From the NCBI GenBank assembly GCA_037951105.1, contig JBAMJV010001299.1, positions 255,477-319,476 of the forward strand: a stretch of 64,000 bases of DNA, in the 5' to 3' direction. The notes under the pieces are model-generated. The model made no database searches and had not been told where the DNA came from. It saw nothing but the letters and a program-made list of their open reading frames with translations. The position numbers and the translations under genes were made by a program. Of the stretch, positions 20,723-58,530 are shown piece by piece. Numbering within the stretch: the first letter of the stretch is position 1; every line of letters starts with the position of its first letter. Source of the stretch: Echinarachnius parma. Lineage: Eukaryota; Echinodermata; Echinoidea; Clypeasteroida; Echinarachniidae.

Positions 20723-23040
20723 GGGCAATTCCACGGTAACGGAAGGACATTCAGACACAATTTTGGAACTTAAATCAAATAATTCCAGGATCCTGCTTTT
20801 GATTTTTTATTCTAAATGGCATGTCTTTGATCCTTGTTGGGACACCTTTGATTTCCACTATTTCTAAAATTTTGACCGCATTATGTAAATTAGATATGGA
20901 CACTAATGAGGCCGGTAACGGAAGAACGCCAAAATGGACATGGATTTTCAAGTTTTTTAGTTATGACCCAATCTCTGTGAAGTTACGAGGTTTATCATGT
21001 TTAGTTGGCTACTAGTCAATTTCCTTATGTTCACAGAGTATAACACCACCTTTTAAGAAAAATATCTACATTGGTATATTAATTATGAGAAATTAATTAC
21101 TCCAGTGTTCGGTAACGGAAGGACCTCTGAAAAGTCTATACGAATTGTACAATAAAATTAATTTTGAAATTTAAAGACCATTTATGAGAAGGAAATATCT
21201 CTTTTGTGGTCTAAAATGAGTTTGTATCATAGATAGCATATGGACATCACAAGCATTTACATTTCTATTTTTTTCTTACTATATTTCATGCTCCAATGGC
21301 TCTTGTTCATGGTCAATCCATGGTAACGGAAGGACCCTCAGACACAAATTGTCAACTTTAAGGAAGACATTTTTAAATACTTGTGTTATTAGAACAAGGA
21401 GTTACTAGTCGAACTCCATGGTTAGAACAATCTATTTTGATAACAATACTTCCAAAACATACAGTTTTAAGGTCCCATAATTTTTTTAATTTGTTTATCC
21501 CCGCACATTATTGAATATGCATACAAATGAGGTCGGTAACGGAAGGACACCAAAATGGACAAGGTTTTGTTATCAAATCAGTTTTAACTAAAACTCTGTG
21601 ATATTAAATAATACAAAATATTTTAAGCAACCCTCGAAATTAACTTTTTTTGCTGGTGGCCCGGTCGGGCCAGTAAAATTAGTATTTTTCCAATTTTGGT
21701 GGCCCGAAACCAAAATCTACTGGCCCGAAAAAAATAAGGAAAAACAAAAGTAAAATTAAAACAATAACCATATTCATAGTTTCAGGGTACTGGGCAATGT
21801 TTAGCCTCATTTGTTACTGTATTCCAATGCTCGAAATTATCTTTTTTTCTGGTGGCCCGAAAATAAAATTTACAAACAAAGAAAAACAATGGTCATGACT
21901 ACTTGGTCATTAATTGGTAAATTATGGAAGTTATGTGTTAAAATTACCACCATCATTAAAGAAATCCATCACTGAATAAACAAAACAAAACCTAGAATCG
22001 AGCAGTTTCATCTAAGAGTCATCAACTGATGAAACTAAGCTCTTTTCCATGTACGATTTTGTTATTTTATGGTCCATAAAATCTCCAACACAAAAAAACA
22101 CACATGGGACTGAGCATAGCTAAAATAACTTTTCAAATCGGGAAATGAAATCACTTAAATCTTTGTTATTTTACAAGCTAAAATAATTCCAAGTAGTCAC
22201 AAGTCTCTACCTTGTAAAAATGATTCTTTCTAATACCTTCAAAAATATGAATAATGATCCGAAAGATGAAATTATTCCCCTTTATTGACGGTATCGCGGA
22301 CGGTATCGCAGAGGCAAGCACACTGCACTTTGCAATATGAATGAATGTGAAAAGTTAGACATGTGTTTTGATAGGTCTTAGTATGCACACATACTCCCTC
22401 TGTGGATTGGTTGTTCTATGTTTATATTCTACATGTTGCACAGGCTTCCAGGGGGTGTGTGGGAAATTAAGAAAACAGCATAAGCATATGCTTTTACTTT
22501 TAGTCATTACACACCTCTGGAAGTTGTTTAATTGTACCATGATTTATCATGCAAGAAGTAGATAATTCAAGGGAGAGTGTTCATATGAGGAAATAGCACA
22601 TATTTGTAGGCATAAATAAGGATTAATTCAACTAGCGCAAGTGCGCTTGCGACTTTTTATGTCCGTCCTTTTCATTTCTTGCAAATATTTAAATCACAAT
22701 TAAAGTGTTTTTAAGAGGTGTCAAACTTGAGATTCATATTCCTTGATGTTGTCTTCTTATGGTTTAAACATTTGGTGGCCCGATCGGGCCACCAAACTTT
22801 GGCATTTTCATGTTTTTACTGGCCCGACCGCAACTTTTACTGGCCCCGGGCCATCGGGCCTACGCCAATTTCGAGCGTTGTTTTAAGGGTACACATTTCA
22901 TTCTCTGAAGGGTTAAGAAGAATTTACTTGTTCTTTGATTAAAATTTGTCCGCAGATATTTGAGTTATTTCACACAAAGCGGACCAATGTTCGGTAACGG
23001 AAGGACATAATGGACTATAATGTATGATATGACACAGTAG
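20723..23040. mobile_element. Satellite-like element with GGTAACGGAAGGAC iterons
   Basis: It begins GGGCAATTCCACGGTAAC, the same terminus as the element at 43818. GGTAACGGAAGGAC occurs at 20735, 20914 (one mismatch), 21111, 21322, 21535 and 22993. If the hAT-like insertion (21628-22880 plus its 7-bp duplication) is subtracted, spacings are 179, 197, 211, 213 and 198 bp. Flanking text shows a three-monomer higher-order repeat: units 1 and 4 share TCAGACACAA, units 2 and 5 share CAAAATGGACA and a preceding AATGAGG, and units 3 and 6 share a preceding GTTC. No open frame. The right end is unclear; TIR-type closing sequence is not found, so 23040 is approximate. Confidence 0.7.
21628..22880. mobile_element. 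hAT-like element
   Basis: The ends CAACCCTCGAAATT and AATTTCGAGCGTTG are inverted repeats, flanked by TTTTAAG at 21621-21627 and 22881-22887. CA...TG ends and a 7-8 bp duplication suit the hAT superfamily. Both subterminal regions carry TGGTGGCCCG and CGGGCC palindromes. There is no transposase frame, so it is non-autonomous. Relics of the family lie near 1694, 48215 and at the right edge of the window. Confidence 0.75.
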
Positions 23041-23426
23041 GGTCATTCCATGTCAAATCACCTTTTAAAAAAAGTGAAAATTTTCATCGCAGCCCCCTTC
23101 AAATTTGCTAATATTTGGTATGTATGATATTTCAAGCTTTAAAAGCGCAAGTATTTAAGATTTAGCCCAATCCGCCCAATGGTTTTGGCGCTATGAAGGA
23201 GTTATGGAGGAGTTTTGTAAGAAATGGGCGTGGGCACCATTTTTCAAATGGCCATTGTCCATTAACCGTTGGGTCAATTTATTTTGTAATGGTGTCATTG
23301 GACTGGGGATGTTATGTGCAATCCATTTATGCCATTTGTGTTCATGCATGAGCGAGTTTGGATACGATAACCTTTGACCTTAGATTTTGACCTTCCGTTT
23401 TACCTCGTGGATCAAATAATTTTGAG

Positions 23427-24023
23427 TACCGTAAAACTCCGTGTATAAGGCGCACTTTTTTACGTCGGGAAAAATTTCAAAGTCGGGGGTGCGCCTTATA
23501 CACAGGTACAGCAAAAAAAAAAAAAAAAAACACGATTTTTTTTTTTTTTTTTTAATATTTTTTTTTTAAATTTATTTATTTATTTTTTGGGTCACCCTGT
23601 AGTCATGTTCAATGTGTATTACACTGGTCTATAAGGCATGACAAGAGCTTGATGTGAGGGGAACATTTATCAACATATACCTTTTTCCTACATACAAATG
23701 ATAGTGGTTAGTAAAACAAAATACAAGTTTTGTAAGCAGTTACATTGCAACTAATTGATTATTCAATGTTCATGAGTAGCAGCATTCATTTAATATTCAA
23801 TTTTCTAACCAGCGGTCATACATTTTTCTCATTAAAAAACAGTTATTAATGAATTTAGCATTTTGCATATTTAATGAGCATTGCTATCTAATGAAAACAT
23901 GAATATTCATGAGCAGAAGTTTTGTAAAAAAAAAAAAAAAAAATTTTGTTTTTTGTTTTTTTGTTAGAAAGTTGGGGGTGCGCCTTATACACGGGTGCGC
24001 CTTATACACGGAGTTTTACGGTA
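23427..24023. mobile_element. Tc1/pogo-like MITE with perfect 29-bp ends
   Basis: The first 29 bases (from TACCGTAAAACTCCGTGTAT) are exactly the complement of the last 29, and TA is at each border. A second copy of the inner end motif (GGGGTGCGCCTTATACAC) follows each terminus. The interior is AT-rich and non-coding. The GCGCCTTATACAC signature is shared by a widespread animal Tc1/mariner-pogo group (family knowledge). Perfect ends suggest a young insertion. Confidence 0.85.
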
Positions 24024-24201
24024 TTTTTTTTGCTTAAATCTTGGCGTGATATAATTTCTACAACATATTAAATAATTGGAGATATATTATTTCTTGCTTT
24101 TTCTACAGCCTTGTTTTTAGTTTGCAAATTTCATGTAAAATTTAATTATTTTAGACCTACACCCATGTCCAAGAATTCTATAGGGGTGTATTGTATACAA
24201 A

Positions 24202-24990
24202 ACTAGATGGATCTTCGATTGCGCGCAATCGAAAATTATGCCTCCGCTATCACGCGATTTTAATATCAAGCCAAAATTAACATGCACTGATTTAATTTTT
24301 AAAAATATTTTTCATATATTTTGAGTCCTGTGACCTTGACCATATGACCCCAATCTTTGATGGCTCCCTAAAAAACATTCAGGTACCAAGTTTGATTGAA
24401 ATCTGACATTTAGCTCTTGAGATTTTGGCATTACAAGCTTTTTTGCATGTATAATGAGTCCCGTGACCTTGACCTCAACCTCATGACCCCAACATTTTAT
24501 GGCTACGTTGACTCTTTATGATACATTCAGGTACCGAGTTTGATTGAAATCTGACATTCAGTTCTTGAAATTTTGCCATTACAAGCTATTTTCACATACA
24601 TATTGAGTCCTGTGACCTTGACCTTTGAACTTATGACCCCCAAATCTAATCAGATCAGTGGCACCCCGATATGTACACACATACCAAGTTTGAAATTGAT
24701 CCGTCAACCAGTTCTTGAGATATCGTGAGAACGAGGCATTTTTGCACATATATTGAGTCCTGTGACCTTGACCTTTGACCTCATAACCCCTAAAATCTAA
24801 TCAGATCATTGTCACCCCAATATGTACACTCATACCAAGTTTGAAATTGATCCGTCAACTGGTTCTTGAGATATCGCGAGAACGAAAACGGGACGGACGG
24901 ACGTACGTACGGACGGACGTACGTACGGACAGACGGACGGACAACCCGAAAACATAATGCCTCCGGCCACTTCGTTGGCGGAGGCATAAA
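24202..24990. mobile_element. Hairpin-ended element with four monomers and GGAC tract
   Basis: The start is AACTAGATGG, then a perfect palindrome CGATTGCGCGCAATCG (24216-24231), then the block TTATGCCTCCGC (24236-24247). Four monomers each begin TGAGTCCTGTGACCTTGACC or a variant (24322, 24455, 24604, 24754). Then follow a GGACGGACGTACGTAC-type tract (about 24893-24945) and a terminal hairpin, ATGCCTCCG to CGGAGGCAT (24957-24988). The plan is the same as the element at 18672. Confidence 0.8.
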
Positions 24991-25493
24991 AATCACTCTA
25001 AACTTGTTATCATAATACAAATAGTTACCTCCCAAATTTGGCTGTCATCTCGTTTCAGTTATCACAATGCTGATGATCGATGGCTGAAGATGATAGCAAA
25101 AAAAGGTTGGAGATCAAATATTTGTATTGCTATCAAAAGTTTAATGTCACAGTGATTGCTTTTCTCTATTCTATATAAATGTATTTCTTTGGTCTGGACA
25201 ATTAAATCACACGTGGTAGCCTAGTGTTGAAGCATATGAAGCAACTTTTGAAAGCATACAATTAGCCTACCACGTCATTGCACAATTGCTATTTTATCTT
25301 TCATTCTTGATGCTTTAAACCGGTCTGCGAGGAGACTTCTGCCATTTCATGGAATGAAACACAATGCAACTTCTAATCTCTAGCATTGAAACTAAAAAAT
25401 AGTTGCAGTCCTGAGCGCTAAAAGCCATTACAAGGGCCAAGACTGCAGTTTGTTCCAAATGTTGGCGCGCACAAAATAATTTTTTTGTCAGAT
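24991..25493. other. Non-coding, nothing recognised
   Basis: AT-rich spacer with only short random frames; no repeats or signals identified. Confidence 0.4.
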
Positions 25494-25965
25494 AATGACA
25501 AACTGAGTGTAAAATTTGAAAGAGCATACAATTTTAATGGCAGAATAAACTTTATTTTATCAAAATTGGTTCAGAAACGGCTGAAATATCAATAAATATA
25601 TCCAATCAGAATAAATCTGGGCCCCAGAAATATTTGATGATTTTGTAAATTTTTTTTTAAATGCTTAAACTTTTTCAAAAATTTTCACGAGGTTTTAAAA
25701 TAGTTGTTGATGATCTCTCTATTTAATCATTATTTCAACAAAACCTCACATGCATAAGAAAAATGGTTGCAACCAATGAGTTTTTAGAGAGCGCCCTCTC
25801 GTGTTTGCCATGCCTCTTTTTGAATGATAACAGACCTTTTACTTAGTCGTTTGTAATTTTCTATACCTTTCGAGCATGGAGTTATAACTATAATTTTGTA
25901 ATGTTATTGTGCAGATTTTGGTTACTCAAGCTCAGCCTTACCAAAACTGTACTACCTCTTTAAGG
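25494..25965. mobile_element. Truncated copy of the 60.4-kb MITE family
   Basis: From AATGACAAACTGAGTGTAAA to the end CAAAACTGTACTACCTCTTT it parallels 60450-60950 closely (shared GAGAGCGCCCTCT, GGCTGAAATAT and more). Its left terminus is not found, so it is incomplete. Confidence 0.65.
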
Positions 25966-27413
25966 ACATATAAAGCTATAGAAATAATAAAGTATCAATT
26001 AATATATGTATAAGCAGTATAAATGCACCTTTGAATGATATGTGTACATTTCTAGACTTCTCTATAGCACAATACAGAGGCGCCCTGTATAAAGAGCTCT
26101 GATATCATACGTAAAATCCTCTTATAACAAGGTAATTTTGCTGGTCCCAGTTTTTTTACCCTGATATAACTGCATGTAGATGCCTGACATATTAAGGTAC
26201 TCGTCATACTACCAGGGACCTCAGTATAAAATGTTCTAAGCCAAGCATTTGTGCGTCTTGAAAAGAAAATATATGTATATATATATTTTTTAAAGAGATA
26301 TAAATACTAAAACATGTTGGAATGAATTTAAATGATAAACATGAATTAATTTCAGCAAATAGAAAATAGACTTTTACATAATTATGCCTTTTAAAGTAAA
26401 AAATATATATAGGCTTTAAAAATGTATCTAATTTTTTACAACTACAAATATGGCAGAATATACATAATTATTTATTTGTACACATTTGAAGGAGAAATTA
26501 GAATGCTTGTTTTGAGACTTGAAGAACATGAAGAAAGACTATCACTACAGTCTACCTCTTTGCATCAGAAATTTTCAAATATTAAACCATAATCTCCACA
26601 AAATCCAGCTTATTTAGATCATGTACAACAAGGGTTCCAATAAAAAAGCAAGCAAAAACAAAATTATATATATTCCTGGCCTCGTTGCTATAAATTAAAA
26701 TGGATCAAAATCAAGAAGTTAACAGTATGTACAGTACTTGATACCTCGTTGACAATTTTTTGTTTTACTGTATCCATATTTATGTTTCTTAAAAGTGTTG
26801 TTATAAATTGTAAATCAAGAATAAATCATGGTTGAAATCGTGACTAAAATCACATCAATACAATATATTCCAAGATTTTTACAATCTGTATCTTTATTTA
26901 TATCCAGGCATTTTAAATCACACCGACCATGCTAATTGGGTTCACTTTATTTATACCTTGCGTTGGTTAACAAATTGTGTTGTGAAGGCAGCTTGGTTGT
27001 GAATATTTTAATAGAAAAGCAGTGTTTGAAAAAAAATTCATTCACTCCGAATTTGAATATATAAATACTATCGCCTCCATACAAGTAGGATATAATACAA
27101 AAAACACATGATCTGGTACGTATCAGTCTATTATAAAATGTTGACTCACAAACTTTTCATTAAAGTGTGCACATACATGTAATGTACACACACATAAACT
27201 TACACATCACCCAAACATACATATGCACGCACTAACAAAAACACATTCACTGCTCCATTCACACAATGCTGTCCTTGGATTTGAAAACACAAAAACAGTC
27301 TACTTTTACACCACATTGCTTAACTTCATTTCAGTCCGATTTCATCCACCACATTTGGTAAATAGCCTTACAAGTAGATCTGTGTAAATACAAGAGAATT
27401 CACAAACCCATGT

Positions 27414-27458
<45 letters not shown>

Positions 27459-28520
27459 CACATGTTTGTGGGCACACATACAGACATACAAACACTACCA
27501 GGCTTAGCTTATAAAAATACAACACAAGCAATGCTATGGAATGTCAATCCCTGTTAGTTTGAGCAAATAAACGAGTTGAATGTATATGACTTATTATGTT
27601 GGTAAAATATGTCTTGTACTTGCCTAATTCATCCACACATGTCCCTGTATTCTTCAATTTACAGAAACATAACAAAATCAAAATATTTTTAGGTTCAATA
27701 ATTATTTGCAAAGTAGAAAAAAATCTCTGTTCATGCACCTGACTTTTAAATACACAAATTCACCAGGAAAGTGCAGAGAGATCGATATACAGGTTTAAAA
27801 CCTTGTGCAAAATATTGTATGTATACACAAAATGAGCCTTTCTTTTCTTTTCTCTTTCCCGGCTCTACCTCCTGATCACTGACTATCGCTTCTGCAGTAC
27901 AGTAACCGATTGGAGATAATTGAACTTTTGCAATTATATGCATTCTCCAATTGACTTCCAAGCCTGAGAAACCTCAAGCTCAGCCCTAAAGGGGTGTCTC
28001 ATGTGCAGCAAAATGACCATATAACCGCAGCGCGCTTTCATTCAAGACCAGAATCTTGGCTTAGGATACATTTGTATAATACATCTCACAGGTTTTTGGT
28101 AGCATTTTGCTCTTTTCTATATTGCACCATCCATTTCTTTTTAAAACATGGGGTGAGGAGACAATGATATCGACAGATCAACTTGTGGGATATTCACTCT
28201 GGTCATTTTGCCTCTCATCAAGATTCTACTAGGATCCAAAGGCCATGCCCTCTCCCGACTCACATTTTACTACACAGGCCCTTTTTTTTTTTTTTTTAGT
28301 GTAAAAGCATTTTTCAGCCGGGCAAAACACATCATATTTGGGCAAATTCATAGAGGGACAAACTTAGATCATTTTTTAGGCTAAAGCAGCCCATTTTCTG
28401 GCAAAATTAGCCCATTTATGTTAAAAACAAGAACATTTTTACTTGGGCAGATTGGAAAAAAATTTGCCATTCACACAAGATTTTGTATTGCCCTTACACA
28501 CACAGCTACAGTACATCACT
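25966..28520. other. Non-coding spacer downstream of MCTP
   Basis: AT-rich DNA with a (CA)n tract at about 27418-27456 and a T-run at about 28282. It may contain distal 3' UTR of the minus-strand MCTP gene: TTTATT (AATAAA on the minus strand) occurs near 26890, but the true end cannot be set. No coding region seen. Confidence 0.4.
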
Positions 28521-29056
28521 TCTAATGATGGTAGACCTTTGAACATTATAGAGTCATGCACTGAAGCAGTCAGCTCTGAAATCTCACATCTGGAAAGGTT
28601 GTGTTTCCATGTGCAATGAAAACCTGCCAAGCACCATCTTATATAGCTGTACAAGAGTTAAAGTCTTAATGCCCCAATACACATGCTGGTAATGTTACAC
28701 CAGCATATAATGATGGTAGGCCTTTCAAGAACTGAAGCAGCCAACTCCAAAATCTCACACTTGAAAAGTGATAAGTGATATTAAAGTGAAAAGTGATATA
28801 AACCACCCAAGCACCAACTTATAAAATTGTAAAAGAGTTGAAGATTTTGTGTGCCCCAAAGTGACGCACACACTAATGATGGTGACCAATGCAAGGACCT
28901 ACATGTATCAAGAATAATATCATTCTTAATCACTGAAGCAGTCATGTCCGCCATCTCACATTTGAATGGATGCATTTCCACATGTGTTATTAAACAAACC
29001 TACAAGTATCAAGCACCATTAATTTAGCTCTACAAGAGTTGATGGACTTTGCACGA
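28521..29056. repeat. Three degenerate tandem units of about 170-200 bp
   Basis: CTGAAGCAGTCAGCTCTGAA-type segments start at 28561, 28732 and 28933. Each is followed by ATCTCACA and later CAAGCACCA and AAGAGTTGA. The unit lies in the likely 3' UTR or flank of MCTP. Confidence 0.65.
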
Positions 29057-29059
29057 TGA

Positions 29060-29504
29060 CTCTGAAACGCACAAGGGCATGTCGTGGTCTATCGATGACG
29101 CAAATGCGGGCGGAACTTCACCCCCTTTGGCACGACGATGGGCAAGATCGCTGCGTCACGAATGATCAAAAGTTGTTCTTGCTTTCTACAAAATGGGAGT
29201 TGCATGCTCTCACTTTTTGCGCCCGTTTGGGCAGGATGCCTCCATCACAAAGAGTTGTCATCTTCTACGACATCAACTGCACCCTCACATTGCTCTTGCT
29301 TCTTAATTGGGAGAGCTGAATAGATGGACAAGCTTACTGCATCCCGAAGAAGAGTGTTTTTTCTCCCCCTACCGACGTGAATTACACCCTCCACTTGCTT
29401 GCCCTTGACGGAAAAGTTGAACAAATGGGCAAGCTAACTGCATCGTGAAGAAGAGCTAGTTGTTGTTGTTGTTGTTGCCTTTCTACAACACAGAGGGCGC
29501 CCTC

Positions 29505-29530
<26 letters not shown>
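29060..29530. repeat. Degenerate tandem units including the MCTP stop region
   Basis: Units of roughly 85-110 bp begin near 29169, 29252, 29349 and 29458 with a GTTGTT..CTTTCTAC-like head, then a CACCCTC/CCCTCTCACTT segment and a GGGCAAG or GGGAGAG tail. The last unit contains the MCTP stop codon. Similarity is low between some units, so the exact number is uncertain. Confidence 0.45.
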
Positions 29531-54980
<25,450 letters not shown>

Positions 54981-55144
54981 CTGTTAAGAGAAAAACAGAG
55001 ACAACTTTAATAGTTATGCTTCATTGTCTACCTTGTAGGTTAGAAAAATAGTCTGTGAAAACTTAATTGCAAAAAGGATGAAAAACTGTATGCTATGAGT
55101 ATTAATGAGTATGACCAACACGATGGCATTGAAAACTAAGGGGT

Positions 55145-55245
55145 TTCAGGGACGAAAGAAACATCACAGGAGCTTTCTAGCTCAGTCGGTAAAAGCATCT
55201 GTCTAGCAATCCAGAGGTCTCGGAATCGAATTCTGGGGAAGCCCC
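55145..55245 (+). mobile_element. tRNA-related SINE head
   Basis: CTAGCTCAGTCGGTAAAAGC (A box) and CAGAGGTCTCGGAATCGAAT (B-box region). Same family and same upstream text (AGCTTTCTAGCTCAG) as 9108-9205 on the other strand. Confidence 0.65.
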
Positions 55246-55295
55246 ATTTTCTTTGCTCATTTTTCATTTATATTAAACTTTTGGTCAGTTTCCTT

Positions 55296-55529
55296 GGGTG
55301 GAATTCACAAAGGAGGTTTGTAGGAGGTTTGTACAAACCATGGTTTGACGATGGTTTACATCTATGGAATGCTGCTCGCATACCATAAATTGTAAATCAA
55401 CATTGTTAACAAGTATGGAGTTTACATTCCTTCTCCATCAGTTTACAAATGGCATTCCATAGATGTAAACCTTGGTCAAACTATGGTTTGTACAAACCTC
55501 CTACAAACCTCCTTTGTGAATTCCATCCC
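55296..55529. mobile_element. Foldback MITE
   Basis: Arms of about 75 bp: GAATTCACAAAGGAGGTTTG at the left and its exact complement CAAACCTCCTTTGTGAATTC at the right, pairing on through TTTACATCTATGGAATG. The loop is about 80 bp. High arm identity suggests it is young. Confidence 0.88.
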
Positions 55530-56217
55530 TTATGTTTGAAATGAGAAATGCCAAATAGATCATTTTTGCCAAAACTTAAGTTTCACTACACCATTAGACA
55601 ACATATTGTAAAACTACTGATATTTAAATGTGTTTCACCTCCGAAATAAAGTTTTGCTAATCTTTGCAGTTGATAAAAACACAATCATATTTTTGCGTGA
55701 TAAGCATTGCTTTTTTGAATGACTAAAAAGATGGGTGATCTGATATGAGCCTGAATCATTTTTTCTGAGATTCTAAAAATACATTTCTATATATATGCAT
55801 ATTTAGAAATGCTGTACATGTGCATAACCATGTAGTAAATGCTGTTTCTATAAAGCAAAATTTGATAATCACACCCTAAGATAAACCACCTATCCACAAT
55901 CACTAGTTTTGTGATTTTCAAGGAGCCATACTGCAAGTGAATGTCAGTCTACATTGAATTAAAGGTCTATTTAAAAATAAATTGTATTTCTTTATCTACA
56001 CTTTATGGACAGGTTTTAGTCTCCACCAATTCAGGATTGGTCCGCAAAATACTTGGCTGGGTGACTGGGTCCATCGAGAAGACATTTTATAACAAAATCA
56101 AACCACCTTCAATGGGTTCATTATATCCTTTCACAATCAAATTAATGCGACACTTGCTCATTGGAAATTATGATATGAAGTACATCAGTAGATCCTTCAC
56201 AATAAGAATTATTATAG
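55530..56217. other. Non-coding, nothing recognised
   Basis: AT-rich DNA upstream of the first MCTP exon found; no exon or repeat assigned. Confidence 0.4.
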
Positions 56218-56243
56218 AATTTTCAGGAACACACACACACATA

Positions 56244-56278
<35 letters not shown>

Positions 56279-56620
56279 CTGTAAGCCATGTCAATCGAGG
56301 ACCTAAATCCTTGTACTATGCAAACGTGGACACACTAATATGTGTCACATTGATATTCTGCGTCCAACCGAGGACTATTGTGTATGTGTTTGACTTTCTG
56401 CGTCCAACCGTGGACGTACGGGGTGCACGTTAATTTTTCCGGATTTTTGATGCGCGCGCATATGAATGGCATATGAATTAGCAATCCTTTGCACTAGTTA
56501 AGTAAACGAGGACGGTCCACGGTTGGAAATGTGTCCGTGGTTGGATAGGGTTAGGGTTAGGGTATGTCCTCGGTTGGGGGTGCTTACAGACACACACACA
56601 CATACATACATCCACACACA
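56218..56620. repeat. CA repeat and small inverted-repeat element
   Basis: (CA)n at about 56228-56274. Then 56291-56580 carries AATCGAGGACC at the left and GGTCCTCGGTT-like text at the right, with internal CTGCGTCCAACC copies and a complementary GTCCACGGTTGG; it is probably a short foldback element. Two TTAGGG units near 56547 are incidental. Another CA-rich stretch follows at about 56590. Confidence 0.5.
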
Positions 56621-58530
56621 TACCACGTACACATGCATGCAAAAACAAACACGCACAAACATGTATTGCATAAATGTACGCACACTATACACCTTCACTA
56701 ATTACAATACTTCAATTTAACTCAATTCCAGTAAGTTCAAGGGGCATGTACATATTCAAGGGACATTCATACAGGTACATTTATGTACATGATATACATG
56801 CAGTCATGTTGGTACCTGGTAGCAGTTGCAGATGTAATATGTATATATTCACAAAACTGAAGACCGAGAAAATTTGATACGAGAATTGAGCCAAGAGCTT
56901 ACCAGAAGATTCAAACAACCAAACAAATCGGCAAACGTATCCTCGTCATCCTCAGAAAATATGCACATAATTATGTCAATCTCAAAAAAGTCAGGCCTTT
57001 CCTACATGATATATCCCAATGATTCATCTGATGCACTTAAGCACTTCACTGTGTATACAATATGTAGATATGTTTATAATAAAGCTTTCAGCTACTCAAC
57101 AAAATTTATGCCACCACTGTACTGCACTGCACGCAGTAAATCCAATATAGTACATTTGTACGTCAAGTGATATCCACGCACGTTGGCAGGGTTATTGACA
57201 AAATGTCTGCAGTTCACGTTTCACCGATTCACATCATCTACCAGCCAGAGGAGGAGTGCAAGAGCGGGGGTTATTGATGGACGTATTTAACGTCGTTATC
57301 ATCCGAGAGTTAATCATATTTCTCGTCGCGATACAAAAGGGACGAGGACCCCACGGTCCTCTAGTATGACTGACGGATCAAGCTCAAGCACAAAAGAAAA
57401 AGAATTAATTCTTAGATGAATGCAATGCCTGGCGATTAATTCCGTGACGGACGCAATTCCCGACAAATTATATTTGATCTGAAACAGCACCTATGTAATA
57501 GATTGAATTACTGATACCAACTGATAAAAAACCAGCCCACTCGAAATGTGATACTCCAGGTCACAAAACAATGTGCAATTTAGAAAATGGAAGAGAGATT
57601 ATGTCTGTTGTAGTTAAGGAATTTTATGACAACTGTCATTTTTAAAAGCATTTATGATAATCTTGAATTCTTGAGGGTACATGTACATTGTTTCTAGTTT
57701 TTATATGAAAAAATAAAAAGGATCTGTAAACCTTGATGAATACTTGCTGGTACAAAATACAGTATGTATGTAGACTATACACTTGTGAAAATAACTGTTG
57801 GTGAAACGCACCATTTGTACACTCGCATAAAAAAAGCGTGCCTCGATTCATTGATTGCCTTTTTTATGAGACCCTAAAATAGACGAGACATTGAAAATAT
57901 GGTCACATATTGTATTAATTGTTTCCATTCCATGTACAAACCCTGGGTTACCTTGAAATTAATACAAAATGACATCGCAAAATACAGTTAAACAAACATG
58001 TCTTAGAGACCACCTGTCTATACCAACCTAACAAAACTATCCATCATTTTTTTAAATTATGTTCTGTGCAATATCATCAAAGTTTATTAGGTACATGAAT
58101 TCATATATCATTGTTTTTTTAATACACACATTAATGTCCTTAAAAATATAATGCCCAATTACAGAAACCCTCGTTTTGTAGAATATAAGTAGACTTATAT
58201 AATGACATGCGCTATGTGTATAGATGATGTTATAATATTATGGCGATGTACAAAATCTTTGTTTTCGGGTATGCTGCGATTCCCCTTTTAATTAGTTGCA
58301 TTTATTATATTTCAATTTGATATATGTTTTTTTTAAATATAATGTACTGTATATATATATTATATATATTTTAAATTGCATCATTATTTTTGTTGTTCGC
58401 ATGTATTACATTGTTTATTTTGTATGCAATTCAGCTTGTTTGCTGAGCACTATACGTGTTGACAATAAAAAAAACATGAAAACCATGAATATATAGAGTG
58501 GCCACCAAACATGATACCCTGCAAAAATAA
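56621..58530. other. Non-coding, partly GC-richer at 57240-57480
   Basis: No exon identified. 57240-57480 is less AT-rich, has no repeats and several GATTAAT/TTAATC cores, so it could be a conserved non-coding element; there is no direct proof. Confidence 0.35.

Noticed and set aside
29138-29323. Small plus-strand frames near the MCTP 3' end
   Set aside because: They lie antisense to the 3' UTR tandem array with no start or splice support.
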